A DNA stretch of 64,000 bases from Desulfurella amilsii (GCF_002119425.1 NZ_MDSU01000001.1:62001-126000), one strand, 5' to 3'; counted from the first letter of the stretch, positions 17,772 through 26,545 are shown. Notes: generated by a model from the sequence alone, not told the origin. Made by a program: numbers and translations.

Positions 17772-18141
17772 TAGTGGTTTTTCTTTAATAGAAGCAATTA
17801 TTGCTTTATTTATAATAATTGTCGCCTTAGTTGGCCTTTTGGGCGCTTTAAACTTAAGTATGAATGTAGAAGTACAAAATGAAGTAAGGAACGCTTTACT
17901 CAACATCATTGGTCAACAAAGAAATGCTATAGAATCTAACATCTCACTATGTGACAATTATGTTTCACCCACAACAATCAATATAACAAACTCTACTATA
18001 CAAAAATATATTCCAAATTACACAATTCAAACTACAAAACAAGATCAGGGTTCAAATACTATTTGTACTGCAGATTTTAGCTGGGCATATAAAGGAAAAC
18101 AGGAGCATACAACAAGAATTATCGTTGTGAGGAATCAATGA
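17749..18141 (+). CDS. pilV: Minor pilin, PilV-like
   Basis: 130 aa. The leader MAQVARSNSG is followed by FSLIEAIIALFIIIVALVG, a canonical G|F prepilin peptidase site with Glu5. The following region resembles PilV: a short helix, then a region with Cys pairs (SLCDNY and TICTADF). PilV-type pilins form the priming complex beneath PilY1. A GGAG lies before the ATG. It overlaps the FimT-like gene by 23 nt and the PilW-like gene by 4 nt. Exact subfamily assignment rests mainly on order and size. Confidence 0.8.
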   Translation: MAQVARSNSGFSLIEAIIALFIIIVALVGLLGALNLSMNVEVQNEVRNALLNIIGQQRNAIESNISLCDNYVSPTTINITNSTIQKYIPNYTIQTTKQDQGSNTICTADFSWAYKGKQEHTTRIIVVRNQ

Positions 18142-19208
18142 GTGATCGCGAAAAGGGTTTTACTCTAATAGAAGTCATTGTTACACTGTTTATACTAATG
18201 GTAGCTTTGGCTATAGGATATTATACTTTTGTAAGGGTTTTAAAACTCTCATTTTACCATTCAAGCACAACAAAATCACAAATAAACACGCTTATGGGTA
18301 CGACTTTATTAAGGTACGATTGCGAGATGGCTGGCTACGGATTAACCCAAAGCATACCAAATACTGTAGACTCAAGCAATTATAATGAGGCAGTCTCTTC
18401 TCCAGCAAAAACTTACAATGTGGCACCAGGTGTGCCATGGCCGTACCAAATTGGCACATACAACAATGCCTCATATTTAGTCATACGTTCTTGCTTAGCA
18501 AACATAAATAGCGCTTCTAAAAAATGGAGCATAATGTACTATGATGGTTCTAGTTGGCAGATTCAAGGATACACTGATCAATTAGCCTGGCCAGCTGCTG
18601 AATCTGATTATCACTTTAGGCCAGGTTCAGACGACAATGATTACGTTATAATACTAAATAAGCGTGACTTATACGCAAAATCAAGTGGGCTTTACTACTT
18701 TAAATTAAGTACACTGCCCTCAAACGCCAATATACCACCATCGGATTATACATATATAGTCTATGGTGTAAGCCCAGATACTACACTACGCATGCCATTT
18801 AACCGTGTAGATTATTTTTTGGATAATACGAATTTGCCAAAGTTTTGCGAGCCTTCTACATACGAGTTATACAGGACTACAATTAATCAAGCAAACGGCG
18901 GAATGAATAAACAACCGCTTTTAGATTGCGTCGCAAAATTTCAAGTTGCCATTAAAAGCAATGGACAATGGTTTACAAGTAAAAATCCCTTTGGCAGTGT
19001 TATTGATTCTCAAAATACCCAAGAGGTAAGAATTTTTATAATCCAGCAGTCTGGCAAATTTAATCCAGAATACACTAATGCAAATACAATTAATTTAGGC
19101 GATACCGATACAGGTACCTTAAGCTCTTTTACGCCAGCTGGTAATCAAGTGCACTACCAGTGGAAGACAATAAAATTATCAATTGTACCAAGGAATTTAG
19201 TGCAATGA
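18138..19208 (+). CDS. pilW: Minor pilin, PilW-like
   Basis: 356 aa. The prepilin start MSDREKG is followed by FTLIEVIVTLFILMVALAIG (cleavage G|F, Glu5). The large globular domain and position after PilV match PilW, the biggest minor pilin of the priming complex. A GAGG Shine-Dalgarno lies in the end of pilV. The stop overlaps the start of the PilX-like gene (ATGA). Confidence 0.82.
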   Translation: MSDREKGFTLIEVIVTLFILMVALAIGYYTFVRVLKLSFYHSSTTKSQINTLMGTTLLRYDCEMAGYGLTQSIPNTVDSSNYNEAVSSPAKTYNVAPGVPWPYQIGTYNNASYLVIRSCLANINSASKKWSIMYYDGSSWQIQGYTDQLAWPAAESDYHFRPGSDDNDYVIILNKRDLYAKSSGLYYFKLSTLPSNANIPPSDYTYIVYGVSPDTTLRMPFNRVDYFLDNTNLPKFCEPSTYELYRTTINQANGGMNKQPLLDCVAKFQVAIKSNGQWFTSKNPFGSVIDSQNTQEVRIFIIQQSGKFNPEYTNANTINLGDTDTGTLSSFTPAGNQVHYQWKTIKLSIVPRNLVQ

Positions 19209-19717
19209 AAAAGTCAAGTGAAGAGGGTATAGCCTTAATTGTAGCAATTTTACTTAGTTTTATGACTTTAGCTTTGATTGGTGCTCTACTTTGGCTTGTG
19301 GTTGAAAGTACAAAGATGAGTAGTATGCATAAGCAATACAGTAGTGCACATGATGCGGCTATTGGTGGTGCAGAGGTTATCATGGATGCACTGTATTGGG
19401 GTCAAAATCCAAATTTGCCAGCAGGTACATATTCTATAAATGATCAAAGCTGTTTTCGAATAAAGAGAGAAAACCCTACGCAGTATTGGGGTAGCTGTCT
19501 AAATTCTAGCCCAGATATTACTATAAATTTTGGCAAGATAAACTCAAGTAGCGATTATTATAATGTAGGCATTACAATTACTTCAACTACGATAGCACCT
19601 GCTTGTGCAGCAAGTAGTACACCTGCTGCCTATACTTATGCTGTTTCTGTAGATGCTACGGATCCTACAAAGCTGGACAAGGCTGGGATTGATTTTGTAT
19701 ATTATGTAGGTAAATAA
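19205..19717 (+). CDS. pilX: Minor pilin, PilX-like
   Basis: 170 aa. The N-terminus MKKSSEEG is followed by IALIVAILLSFMTLALIGA, a PilX-type prepilin segment lacking the usual FTLIE. Start choice: ATG 19205 overlaps the pilW TGA (ATGA), has AAGGA upstream, and puts the cleavage Gly at position 8; an in-frame ATG at 19160 would add an unrelated 15 residues. The mature protein has a few Cys (QSCFRI, GSCLN, PACAAS). It is the last gene of the pilus-tip operon, and no pilin peptidase or PilA is in the window. Confidence 0.8.
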   Translation: MKKSSEEGIALIVAILLSFMTLALIGALLWLVVESTKMSSMHKQYSSAHDAAIGGAEVIMDALYWGQNPNLPAGTYSINDQSCFRIKRENPTQYWGSCLNSSPDITINFGKINSSSDYYNVGITITSTTIAPACAASSTPAAYTYAVSVDATDPTKLDKAGIDFVYYVGK

Positions 19718-19748
19718 AATTTGCTTTATAAATTACTAAAATAAACTA

Positions 19749-19777
19749 TTGACATTTTAGCAAATAAATGTTAAAAA
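19749..19777 (+). promoter_or_regulatory. Candidate promoter of the polyamine operon
   Basis: A perfect TTGACA (19749-19754) is followed after 17 nt by TAAAAA (19772-19777). The -35 is ideal and the -10 weak. It precedes the speD Shine-Dalgarno by about 55 nt. Confidence 0.4.
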
Positions 19778-19846
19778 ACCCTGCTAGTGCATAAGTGCGC
19801 ATTAAGAAATTTAGTGAAAATTTTTTGTTTGAAGGAGGGCACATGG

Positions 19847-20245
19847 GTGAAGGCACTCGGGAGGCATATTTTAGCGGAGTACTTTAGCTGTGATAAGGGC
19901 ATCTTAAATGATGCAATGGCTTTGGAAAAATTCTTAAATGGTGCAGCAAGAGCTGCAAATGCTACTGTAATTTCTTCTTCTTTTCGTACCTTCCAACCTT
20001 TTGGCGTAAGCGGTATTGTTATAATAGCTGAATCTCATTTGGCTATTCACACATGGCCGGAGTATGGCTATGCGGCGATAGATTTTTTTACATGCGGGGA
20101 TTCTGCAGATCCATGGAAAGCACACGAGTACCTTAAAAATTTGCTCAAACCACTATACACTAAAGAGCAAGAGGTGTTGCGAGGTGTGCTTGATTTAGAA
20201 CATTTTACATATAAAGCTCAATGTAATTTGGCGGTAGAGCAATGA
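19847..20245 (+). CDS. speD: S-adenosylmethionine decarboxylase proenzyme (prokaryotic class 1B)
   Basis: Pyruvoyl enzyme that decarboxylates S-adenosylmethionine to supply the aminopropyl group of spermidine. 132 aa, the usual bacterial length. The self-cleavage site is E62-S63 in AESHLAIHTWPE, with the processing or catalytic residues H68 and C83, at the same positions as in Thermotoga SpeD. Start choice: AAGGAGG at 19832-19838 is 8 nt before GTG 19847, giving MKALGRHILAEY. An ATG at 19843 is out of frame and a long upstream extension lacks a site. It overlaps the arginine decarboxylase gene by 4 nt. No spermidine synthase gene is nearby. Confidence 0.95.
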   Translation: MKALGRHILAEYFSCDKGILNDAMALEKFLNGAARAANATVISSSFRTFQPFGVSGIVIIAESHLAIHTWPEYGYAAIDFFTCGDSADPWKAHEYLKNLLKPLYTKEQEVLRGVLDLEHFTYKAQCNLAVEQ

Positions 20246-20724
20246 ATAATATCTTTCTAACTGCGCCGAATATCTATAAACTTTCATCGTCAAGTGCTGA
20301 AGGGTTAACATTGCTTAACGCATTCGATGTAGCTTTGCTCGAAAGTGGCATAGGTAATACAAACCTTGTTAAAATGAGCTCAATTTTGCCACCAAACTGC
20401 GAATACCAAGACAACATCAAATTACCACTTGGATCATTGGTACCTGTGGCGTATGCATCGATTGTTTCTAAAAAAGAAGGCCAGAAGATCTCTGCTGCTG
20501 TAGCTTGTGCTATACCTAAAGATAAAACAAAAAATGGCCTCATAATGGAATACGAAGATTATGATATTTCAAAAATTGAAGCTGAGAGAGTGGTTATTGA
20601 AATGGCAAAATGGGGTATGGAAAAGCGTGACTATGAAATTGGAAAAATCGTAAGTATTTCTGCTGAACACATTGTAGAAAGAAACGGTTGTGCCTTTGCC
20701 TGTGTTGTGTTATGGTGGAAATGA
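20242..20724 (+). CDS. pdaD: Pyruvoyl-dependent arginine decarboxylase
   Basis: Converts arginine to agmatine. 160 aa. The proenzyme splits itself at S46-S47 in VKMSSILPPN, where the new N-terminal Ser becomes the pyruvoyl group, as in Methanocaldococcus PvlArgDC (S52-S53). Other family features are GIGNTN, PLGSLVPVAYA and the C-terminal NGCAFACVVLWW. This type is common in archaea and some bacteria and replaces the PLP enzyme SpeA. ATGA overlaps join it to speD and to the agmatinase gene, which would use its product. Confidence 0.94.
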   Translation: MNNIFLTAPNIYKLSSSSAEGLTLLNAFDVALLESGIGNTNLVKMSSILPPNCEYQDNIKLPLGSLVPVAYASIVSKKEGQKISAAVACAIPKDKTKNGLIMEYEDYDISKIEAERVVIEMAKWGMEKRDYEIGKIVSISAEHIVERNGCAFACVVLWWK

Positions 20725-21548
20725 AATACTACTGCGCTACTTCAAGTTATGAAAAATCAAATATAGTTTTAGTGGGTGTGCCATATGATGGCACATCCAG
20801 TTTTAGGCCAGGATCACGATTTGCTCCAAATGCTATTAGAGAAAATTCTGACGGAATTGAGTCTTATTCACCTTATTTTGATAAGGATTTAAGAGAAAAA
20901 AAGATATGCGATATGGGCGATATACCTTTGCCATTTGGGGATAAAGAGCTTGTTTTGGATATTGTAGAAAAATTTTCTTTTAAGCTAATTAAAAATAAAA
21001 AAAAGCTTTTGTCAATTGGCGGGGAGCATTTAATTAGTTTTCCTCTGATTAAAACATTTAGCAAGAAATACGAAAACCTTGCTGTTGTACACTTAGATGC
21101 CCACAGTGATTTGATAGATTCTTATCGTTCAGAAAAACTCTCTCACGCAAGTGTAATTAGACGTATATCTGAAATAGTTGGTTTTGAAAATGTTTATCAA
21201 CTTGGGATTAGAAGTTTAAATATTACAGATTTAAACCTTCCATATAGAAAAGACAATCTATGCTTGTTTAATTTTGACAAAGTCCAAGATTATGTTGATA
21301 AAATTAGCAGTAAACCCGTTTATCTTACTATAGATTTAGATGTTTTAGACCCTTCGATTTTTCCTGGAACAGGCACGCCAGAGCCAGGTGGCGTTACATA
21401 CAAAGAACTGATTGATTGTCTGAAAAAAATTAGCGTTTTAAATATAGTAGGATGCGATGTGGTTGAACTATCGCCCCAATATGATGTAAGTGGTGTTTCA
21501 TCAATTGTTGCAGCAAGTGTAGTAAGGGAAGTTTTGTGTTTGTTATAA
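20721..21548 (+). CDS. speB: Agmatinase
   Basis: Hydrolyses agmatine to putrescine and urea in the arginase/ureohydrolase fold. 275 aa. The binuclear manganese site is visible: H103 (GGEH), D126-H128-D130 (HLDAHSD), and D205 and D207 (TIDLDVLDP). GTGTPEPGG is typical of agmatinases. ATG 20721 overlaps the upstream TGA (ATGA), like the other junctions in this operon; ATG 20712 is possible but has no better site. The operon gives arginine to agmatine to putrescine. The 3' end overlaps the convergent HAD gene by 6 bp. Confidence 0.94.
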   Translation: MKYYCATSSYEKSNIVLVGVPYDGTSSFRPGSRFAPNAIRENSDGIESYSPYFDKDLREKKICDMGDIPLPFGDKELVLDIVEKFSFKLIKNKKKLLSIGGEHLISFPLIKTFSKKYENLAVVHLDAHSDLIDSYRSEKLSHASVIRRISEIVGFENVYQLGIRSLNITDLNLPYRKDNLCLFNFDKVQDYVDKISSKPVYLTIDLDVLDPSIFPGTGTPEPGGVTYKELIDCLKKISVLNIVGCDVVELSPQYDVSGVSSIVAASVVREVLCLL

Positions 21549-22151
21549 AAGCTCTACAGGTATTTCTTCAAAGCTTTCAACACACAAATCCACCTGAGTA
21601 GATTTGTTCTTATTAATAAGTATTGTTTTAAATTTGAACAATTTCGCTGTAATTAAATTTTGTTCCATATCGTCAATCATTGTGTAAAGTCTCGATGGGA
21701 ATTTTTGTGTTACCTTTATATAGGGTTCTTTGTTTGGTTTGGCAATAAAGTCTGCTTCAATAATATCGAATATATCGTTAAATTCATCTAAAATTTCTAA
21801 ACGCTCAAGTACATTTAAGGCATGTTTTTTGGGCGCGCTGGTAAAAATAATTTTTCTGCCTTTTATTGACCTTAGCTTTTCTTTTATAATGCTGTTTGGA
21901 TTAATGGTTGATAAATCTACACTATGCGCAAAATCTAAGAAAACATATGGGTCAATATTGTAGTTTTTTATTAAGCCCATAAGCGTTGAGCCGTAAGTTT
22001 TAACATAATGTACCCTTAAGTTTTCTACAAATTGCTCTTGAAGGTTTAAATGCTGTATCATAAATTTTTTTATATTTTTGTTTATCTCTTCAAATATACC
22101 TGTTTGAGGTTTATAAAGTGTTTTGTCTAAATCTATCAAAAATGTCTTCAT
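21543..22151 (-). CDS. HAD-superfamily hydrolase (pyrimidine 5'-nucleotidase-like)
   Basis: 202 aa. Motif I is DLDKT in FLIDLDKTLY, with a helical cap, motif II as IIFTSAP, a Lys in AKPNKEPY, and motif III as MIDDMEQN. The sequence resembles the PPM1/SDT1-type pyrimidine 5'-nucleotidase branch; the substrate is unknown. The start ATG overlaps the 3' end of the eroded glycosyltransferase gene by 41 nt, so it was probably once co-translated with it. All four HAD motifs look intact. Confidence 0.85.
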   Translation of the reverse strand: MKTFLIDLDKTLYKPQTGIFEEINKNIKKFMIQHLNLQEQFVENLRVHYVKTYGSTLMGLIKNYNIDPYVFLDFAHSVDLSTINPNSIIKEKLRSIKGRKIIFTSAPKKHALNVLERLEILDEFNDIFDIIEADFIAKPNKEPYIKVTQKFPSRLYTMIDDMEQNLITAKLFKFKTILINKNKSTQVDLCVESFEEIPVELL

Positions 22152-23031
22152 CTTTAATACTGTTTAATTTTATCATAAAGTTAGACGCATTGCAAGGAAG
22201 CTTATTTAACTCTTCTTTACTTTTATAGAAGAAATCCAATAAAACTTCCGAAAATTTATTAATATCTGTTGGGTCAATTACAACTCTGGTTTTTGCTTTT
22301 TTTACAAGTTTGCTGTAGCCAGCAAATTTACTTGCAATAACTGGCAAACTACAGGCAAGGGCTTCTTCTATTACAAAGCCCGCACTATCGTATAGACTTG
22401 GATAAGCAAAGCAGTCAGCTGATTTATAAAATTTTTCTAAATCGTTTCTTTTTTCAAAAGAAATTATTTTGTCTTCTATGTGTAGTTTACTTGCTTTAGC
22501 TTTAAATTTTTTAATATCGTTTTGTCCTGTTGCTATTAAATGCGCTTTTTTAAAAAAATCTTTATCTTTGCATGCGATTTTAAAAGCCTCTAGCAAATAA
22601 AAAAACCCTTTTGAGCCAGAAATTTATTGATACGTATAAAAAGTAAAATTTATTGTCAGGTAAGTTTAATAAGTTCAAAAAATCTTTATTTTTATTTTCG
22701 ATATTGAAGCGATTTAGGTCTATTTTATTGTATTAAACAATAACTTTTTGATTCATCAACATTATATGAGTGCATAAGCTGTATTTTTATAAGTAAAGAA
22801 GGCATGATAAAGTATTTTGTTTTTTTTGTGTGAATGCTTTTTTTGAATATACAGCAGTAACCAGTGATACAGTGAAGCATTGCGTTTAATTTTGGCATAA
22901 ATCAAAGATAGTTTGCTTGTGTGTCTAAGGCATGCTTGCTTAACGTAATCTTTATGCGTACTGCCGCTTACACGTAGTATATCGCATCCTATGCTGTTAA
23001 TAGAAAAACTTGACAATACATCAAATTGCCT
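22111..23031 (-). pseudogene. Eroded GT4 glycosyltransferase (WaaG-like)
   Basis: Pieces of a family-4 glycosyltransferase read in order on the minus strand but in different frames. From the 5' side they are FDVLSSFSINSIGCDILR and THKDYVKQ, then (shifted) KKTKYFIMPSLLIKIQLM and HSYNVDESK, then a stop, then NKIDLNRFN and FYFLYVS, then (shifted) GFFYLLEAFKIA. The last open part, 161 aa from 22596, holds the nucleotide-sugar binding signature (YPSLYDSAGFVIEEALACSLPVI). The N-terminal third is missing; an in-frame stop at 23032-23034 and the surE promoter lie at the break. At least three frameshifts and one stop show loss of function. It was probably an LPS-core transferase. Confidence 0.85.
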
Positions 23032-23038
23032 TTATAAA
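23010..23038 (+). promoter_or_regulatory. surE promoter
   Basis: TTGACA (23010-23015), a 17-nt spacer and TATAAA (23033-23038). The predicted start at about 23045 leaves a short leader containing GAGG before ATG 23054. The promoter sits in the broken 5' end of the glycosyltransferase relic. Confidence 0.7.
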
Positions 23039-23053
23039 ATATCTGAGGTTTTA

Positions 23054-23809
23054 ATGAGAATTTTGCTTACGAACGATGACGGTTTTTTTTCTGAAGGTAT
23101 AAGAGATTTAAGAGAATATCTACTAAAAAATAACGAAGTATTTGTAGTAACGACTGATAGGAATAGAAGCAGCTCAAGCCACTCTCTTACACTGCATAGG
23201 CCCTTAAGGCTTAGAAAAATAGAAGAAAATACCTATGCTATTGATGGCACACCAGCAGATAGTGTTTTAATGGCAATTAGGTATTTGTATAAAGATAATT
23301 TACCAGATTTAGTTATATCAGGTGTAAATGACGGTGCTAACTTAGGTGAAGATGTAATATATTCTGGCACTGTTGCAGCTGCTTTTGAGGCAAGATTGCT
23401 TGGTATAAAATCCTTTGCTGTCAGTCTTGCGTGTATCGATGAGGAGCAAAAACACTTTGAAAGCGCTTTTTTTTATACCGGAAAAATTATAGGATTAATA
23501 AATACTCTAAATTTACCAGATAGTACAATTTTAAATGTTAATGTGCCAAATAAACAAATTGAGCAAATTAAAGGCATAGTGTTTACAAGGCAAGGATCGC
23601 GTATATATCAAGAAAACATAATAAAGCGTCAGGATCCAAGGAGAAATTCATATTTCTGGATAGGCGGCCACTTAATTAAAACAAACGATTCGAAAAACAC
23701 TGATTTTTGGGCACTTGAAAATAATTACGTATCTGTTACGCCAATAAAAGCAGATTTAACCGACTATACCTTGCTAGAAAAACTCACATCAACTAATCAA
23801 AATTTTTGA
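23054..23809 (+). CDS. surE: 5'/3'-nucleotidase SurE
   Basis: Metal-dependent phosphatase acting on nucleoside monophosphates and short polyphosphates. 251 aa, standard length. It begins MRILLTNDDGF with the metal ligands D8 and D9. The loop SGVNDGANLGEDVIYSGTVAAA-type motif (SGVNDGANLGED, YSGTVAAA) is diagnostic. An upstream in-frame ATG at 22991 would add 21 residues that are relic sequence; ATG 23054 with GAGG and the promoter at 23010-23038 fits the family start. The 3' end overlaps the convergent CBS-ACT gene by 13 bp. Confidence 0.95.
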   Translation: MRILLTNDDGFFSEGIRDLREYLLKNNEVFVVTTDRNRSSSSHSLTLHRPLRLRKIEENTYAIDGTPADSVLMAIRYLYKDNLPDLVISGVNDGANLGEDVIYSGTVAAAFEARLLGIKSFAVSLACIDEEQKHFESAFFYTGKIIGLINTLNLPDSTILNVNVPNKQIEQIKGIVFTRQGSRIYQENIIKRQDPRRNSYFWIGGHLIKTNDSKNTDFWALENNYVSVTPIKADLTDYTLLEKLTSTNQNF

Positions 23810-24441
23810 ATCAAAACAGAGTCATATTTTTCTTTTAATTCTTTTTCCAAGCCATTTATATTTGCTATGTCTGTTGTTCTTATTACGACGTTTCTTTTTC
23901 CTGCTGGTGCTTTTTCGTAACATGTAAAAATAGCGTGCACTTTTGTATCAAACTTGCTTATAATATTTACAATCTCTGCAATGGTACCCGCAGCATCTGA
24001 GATTTGTGTATATATCCTTACGCCTTTTGATTGAGCCGCTGTTATAGAGATCAGGAGTTTAAAAATATCTCTATCCGAGATTATGCCTACCAATTTGTCG
24101 TTTTCCAAAACGGGTAAAGAACCAATCCTATTTTTATACATTATAGCACCAGCTTCTTCAATCGGAATGTCTGGCGTTATTGTTATAACATCACGCCTTG
24201 CAATTTCCTTTAGAGTTATTTTAGATAATAAATAATGTAATTCAAAAATATCTAACGATGTTGCTTTTGATGGTGAATATTCTTCTATTTCTTTTATAGA
24301 AATAATGCCAAAAATCTTATCTTTATCAATAATGGGTAAATGTTTAATGTTGTTTTCTTTCATTTTCGTAATAGCATTACTAACCTTTTCCTCTACCTGT
24401 GCGGTTATTACATTTTTTGTCATAAAATCTCTTACCAGCAT
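23797..24441 (-). CDS. CBS-pair and ACT domain protein (AcuB-like)
   Basis: 214 aa cytoplasmic protein. Two CBS motifs at about 5-60 (VRDFMTKNVITAQ) and 78-135 (ARRDVITITPD, ending LVGIISDRDIFKLL) form a Bateman module that usually binds adenine nucleotides. An ACT-like domain fills 138-212. The order matches AcuB-type proteins, which have been linked to acetoin metabolism in Bacillus, but no acu genes are nearby, so only a sensory role is inferred. AAGGAGG precedes the ATG, and the promoter is at 24466-24493. Confidence 0.88.
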   Translation of the reverse strand: MLVRDFMTKNVITAQVEEKVSNAITKMKENNIKHLPIIDKDKIFGIISIKEIEEYSPSKATSLDIFELHYLLSKITLKEIARRDVITITPDIPIEEAGAIMYKNRIGSLPVLENDKLVGIISDRDIFKLLISITAAQSKGVRIYTQISDAAGTIAEIVNIISKFDTKVHAIFTCYEKAPAGKRNVVIRTTDIANINGLEKELKEKYDSVLIQKF

Positions 24442-24465
24442 TACATTTCCTCCTTTCTTTCTACT

Positions 24466-24493
24466 AAGATAGCTTAATTTCTAAAAATATCAA
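24466..24493 (-). promoter_or_regulatory. Candidate promoter of the CBS-ACT gene
   Basis: Minus strand TTGATA (24493-24488) and TATCTT (24471-24466) with a 16-nt spacer, about 25 nt before the start codon. Confidence 0.45.
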
Positions 24494-24583
24494 GTATTGG
24501 GTTAATTTTAACTTTACATATAAATATATGAGATATATAGATAAGATTATAAAAAATAATAATTTTAAGTAGGTATTTTATAG

Positions 24584-25229
24584 ATGAGGCTAGATAGCTA
24601 TTAATTGGTGAAATAGCGCCCGAATTTCAAGCACAAACTGCAAAAGGTCCTATCAATTTTTTAGACGATTTTAAAGGCAAATGGGTTGTATTTTCTTACA
24701 CTCAGCTGATTATACATCGGTTTGTACTACAGAATTTATTGCATTTAATAAAGAATACTTTGAGTTTCAAAAAAGAAACTGCGAAATATTAGGCCTTTCT
24801 ATTTATTCTCACATTTCATGGATTATGAACATCGAAGAAAAAGCTAATAAGAAAATACAATTTGCGGTTATAGGTGATCCTATGGGTAAAGTAGCCTCAC
24901 TTTATGGTATACTGCACCCAAAAGCAAGCGGATCCAAAAACGGTAAGATCAGTGTTTTTTTATTGATCCAAATGAGATTATCAGGGCAATTCTTTACTAA
25001 TCCTTTAACAAACAGAAGAAACATCTAAGAAATTATCAGGCTTTTAGAGGCATTGCAAAAAACGGATTCCGATAAAGTGGCAACGCTTGCAAATTGGGTT
25101 AATTCAAAGCAAACCTGGGAATTTGACGAAGAAAAAGTTATTATTAGAGCACCGTTAACTGTTGATGGCGCAAAGCAGAGACTGAACGAAAGCTATCAAT
25201 ACATAGGTTGGTTGGTATTTGTGCTTTAA
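24584..25229 (+). pseudogene. Eroded peroxiredoxin (1-Cys Prx6-like)
   Basis: Fragments of one peroxiredoxin follow each other in different frames: MRLDS, then LIGEIAPEFQAQT and FKGKWVVF, then (shifted) ADYTSVCTTEFIAF with the peroxidatic Cys, VIGDPMGKVASLYG, then (shifted) FIDPNEIIRAILY, then (shifted) PLTNRRNI, a TAA stop, EIIRLLEALQKTDSDK and WEFDEEKVIIRAPLTVDGA. At least four lesions destroy the frame. The C-terminal extension is that of the archaeal/bacterial Prx6-like peroxiredoxins. The middle open segment at 24681-25028 is not a separate gene. A functional copy may exist elsewhere. Confidence 0.88.
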
Positions 25230-25248
25230 AAAATAATTTTCAATTACT

Positions 25249-26076
25249 TCAATCCTTTTTGCTTAAAGGGTGAAATGCATCGTAGGCTTTGACTAAATCC
25301 TGCAGCGATAGGTGCGTATATACCTGTGTTGCAAGTATAGACGAATGGCCCAAAAAGCGCTGCAGGATCCTTAAATCCATTCCATTATTTAAAAGGTGCG
25401 TAGCACGGGAATGCCTTAGAGTGTGCGGCGAGATATCTTTTAGAAGTGAATTTTTAGCGTATTTTTTTACTATATTTTCTATCGATCGGCTAGTTAGTCG
25501 TTTATTGTATTTATTTAAGAAAACAGGCCCATTTTTTCTATCTCCTAGATAGTCCTTTAGGGTTTTTAGGGCTTTTGGGCTTGTTGGCACACTCATTTGT
25601 TTGTTACCTTTCCTTGTAATAAAAATTGTATTGTTTGAAAAATTTATATCTTCTATGTTTAAATTTACCAGTTCGGAGACCCTTAGTGCACTTGCATATA
25701 ATAAAAAAATAATTGACTTATCTCGTAAAGATTGAATATTTTCTATAAGAGTGATTGTTTCATCTATGTCTAAAAATTTTGGCAAAGGTTTGGATGATTT
25801 TGGCCTTACAATGGAATCGAAGTTAAAATTGTATACGCCACTTTTTTTTAAGTAATCATAAAATACACTCAATGCTGAAAGCTTGCGTTTTATAGTTGAA
25901 GGGCTTTTTTTGCTTTTGCTTAAAAATAAAATGTAGGCGTTAATATCTTGCTCGTTAACTTCATATGTTTTTTTATACTCAATAAATTGCGATACATCCA
26001 AAAAGTATGATTTTATAGTTTGCTTTGATTGATAAGTGTTTTGCAAATAATCTAAAAAACTATTCAATACATCCAT
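25249..26076 (-). CDS. xerC: Tyrosine recombinase, XerC/XerD-like
   Basis: 275 aa integrase-family recombinase with an N-terminal SAM-like core-binding domain (about 1-90) and a catalytic domain. The active residues are all visible: R132 (SALRVSEL), K156 (TRKGNK), H218 and R221 ([11 protein letters not shown]), H244 (LGHSS) and the nucleophile Y253 (QVYTH). Size and architecture fit the chromosome-dimer recombinases, which work with FtsK at dif; a phage-type integrase is less likely because it lies in a housekeeping gene string. The start overlaps the hldE2 end by 17 nt, so it is coupled to heptose genes. XerC, XerD or XerH cannot be separated by eye. Confidence 0.85.
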   Translation of the reverse strand: MDVLNSFLDYLQNTYQSKQTIKSYFLDVSQFIEYKKTYEVNEQDINAYILFLSKSKKSPSTIKRKLSALSVFYDYLKKSGVYNFNFDSIVRPKSSKPLPKFLDIDETITLIENIQSLRDKSIIFLLYASALRVSELVNLNIEDINFSNNTIFITRKGNKQMSVPTSPKALKTLKDYLGDRKNGPVFLNKYNKRLTSRSIENIVKKYAKNSLLKDISPHTLRHSRATHLLNNGMDLRILQRFLGHSSILATQVYTHLSLQDLVKAYDAFHPLSKKD

Positions 26077-26545
26077 GGGTTTTCAGGATTTTTTTTATAA
26101 TGTTAGTTGTGGATTTTCCCTTTAAATAATCGATTAGTGCTACCTTGCCGCCAGCCTTTTTTACGATATCTGCACCCACTATGCTTTTATTTTGCCAGTC
26201 TGAGCCTTTTACCAAGATATCTGGTTTAATTAATTCTATTAGTTCATAGGGCGTATTTTGCTCAAAAATAACTATATAGTCAACAAAATAAAATGCACTT
26301 AAAACAGATGCCCTATCATTTTGATTATTTATTGGCCTTTTTTCGCCTTTAATGGACTTTACTGAATTATCAGAGTTTAGTCCCACAATTAATGCATCGC
26401 CTAACTGTCTAGCTTTTTTTAAGTAATCAACATGGCCTGCGTGAATTATATCAAAACAGCCGTTTGTAAAAACTATTTTTTTGTTTTGAGCTTTTAGAGA
26501 ATCCGCTATTTCTTTGATTTGTGAAAATACTTTTATTTTGTCCAT
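26060..26545 (-). CDS. rfaE2: D-glycero-beta-D-manno-heptose 1-phosphate adenylyltransferase
   Basis: Activates heptose-1-phosphate with ATP to ADP-heptose precursor for the LPS core. 161 aa, the single-domain form corresponding to the C-terminal half of E. coli HldE. The nucleotidyltransferase motif is [13 protein letters not shown], with HxGH at H35 and H38; KGEKRPI and ILVKGSDW follow, and the ISTTS-like site reads KSTTNII. Start choice: GAGG precedes ATG 26545 and matches the family start MDKIKVF, while an ATG at 26566 only adds sequence overlapping gmhA further. The kinase half, GmhB and HldD are not in the window. Confidence 0.93.
   Translation of the reverse strand: MDKIKVFSQIKEIADSLKAQNKKIVFTNGCFDIIHAGHVDYLKKARQLGDALIVGLNSDNSVKSIKGEKRPINNQNDRASVLSAFYFVDYIVIFEQNTPYELIELIKPDILVKGSDWQNKSIVGADIVKKAGGKVALIDYLKGKSTTNIIKKILKTHGCIE

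Noticed and set aside
19843-19888. ATG 19843 as the speD start
   Set aside because: Out of frame and soon stopped; GTG 19847 is in frame with ideal spacing to AAGGAGG.
22111-22596. 161-aa minus-strand ORF as an intact small glycosyltransferase
   Set aside because: It is only the C-terminal part; matching upstream segments exist in other frames and a stop separates them.
22762-23016. 84-aa minus-strand ORF as a gene
   Set aside because: It is a fragment of the eroded GT4 glycosyltransferase; the next pieces continue in other frames.
24681-25028. 115-aa ORF as a complete peroxiredoxin
   Set aside because: Starts after the conserved N-terminus and ends in a shifted frame; flanking fragments complete the family pattern.
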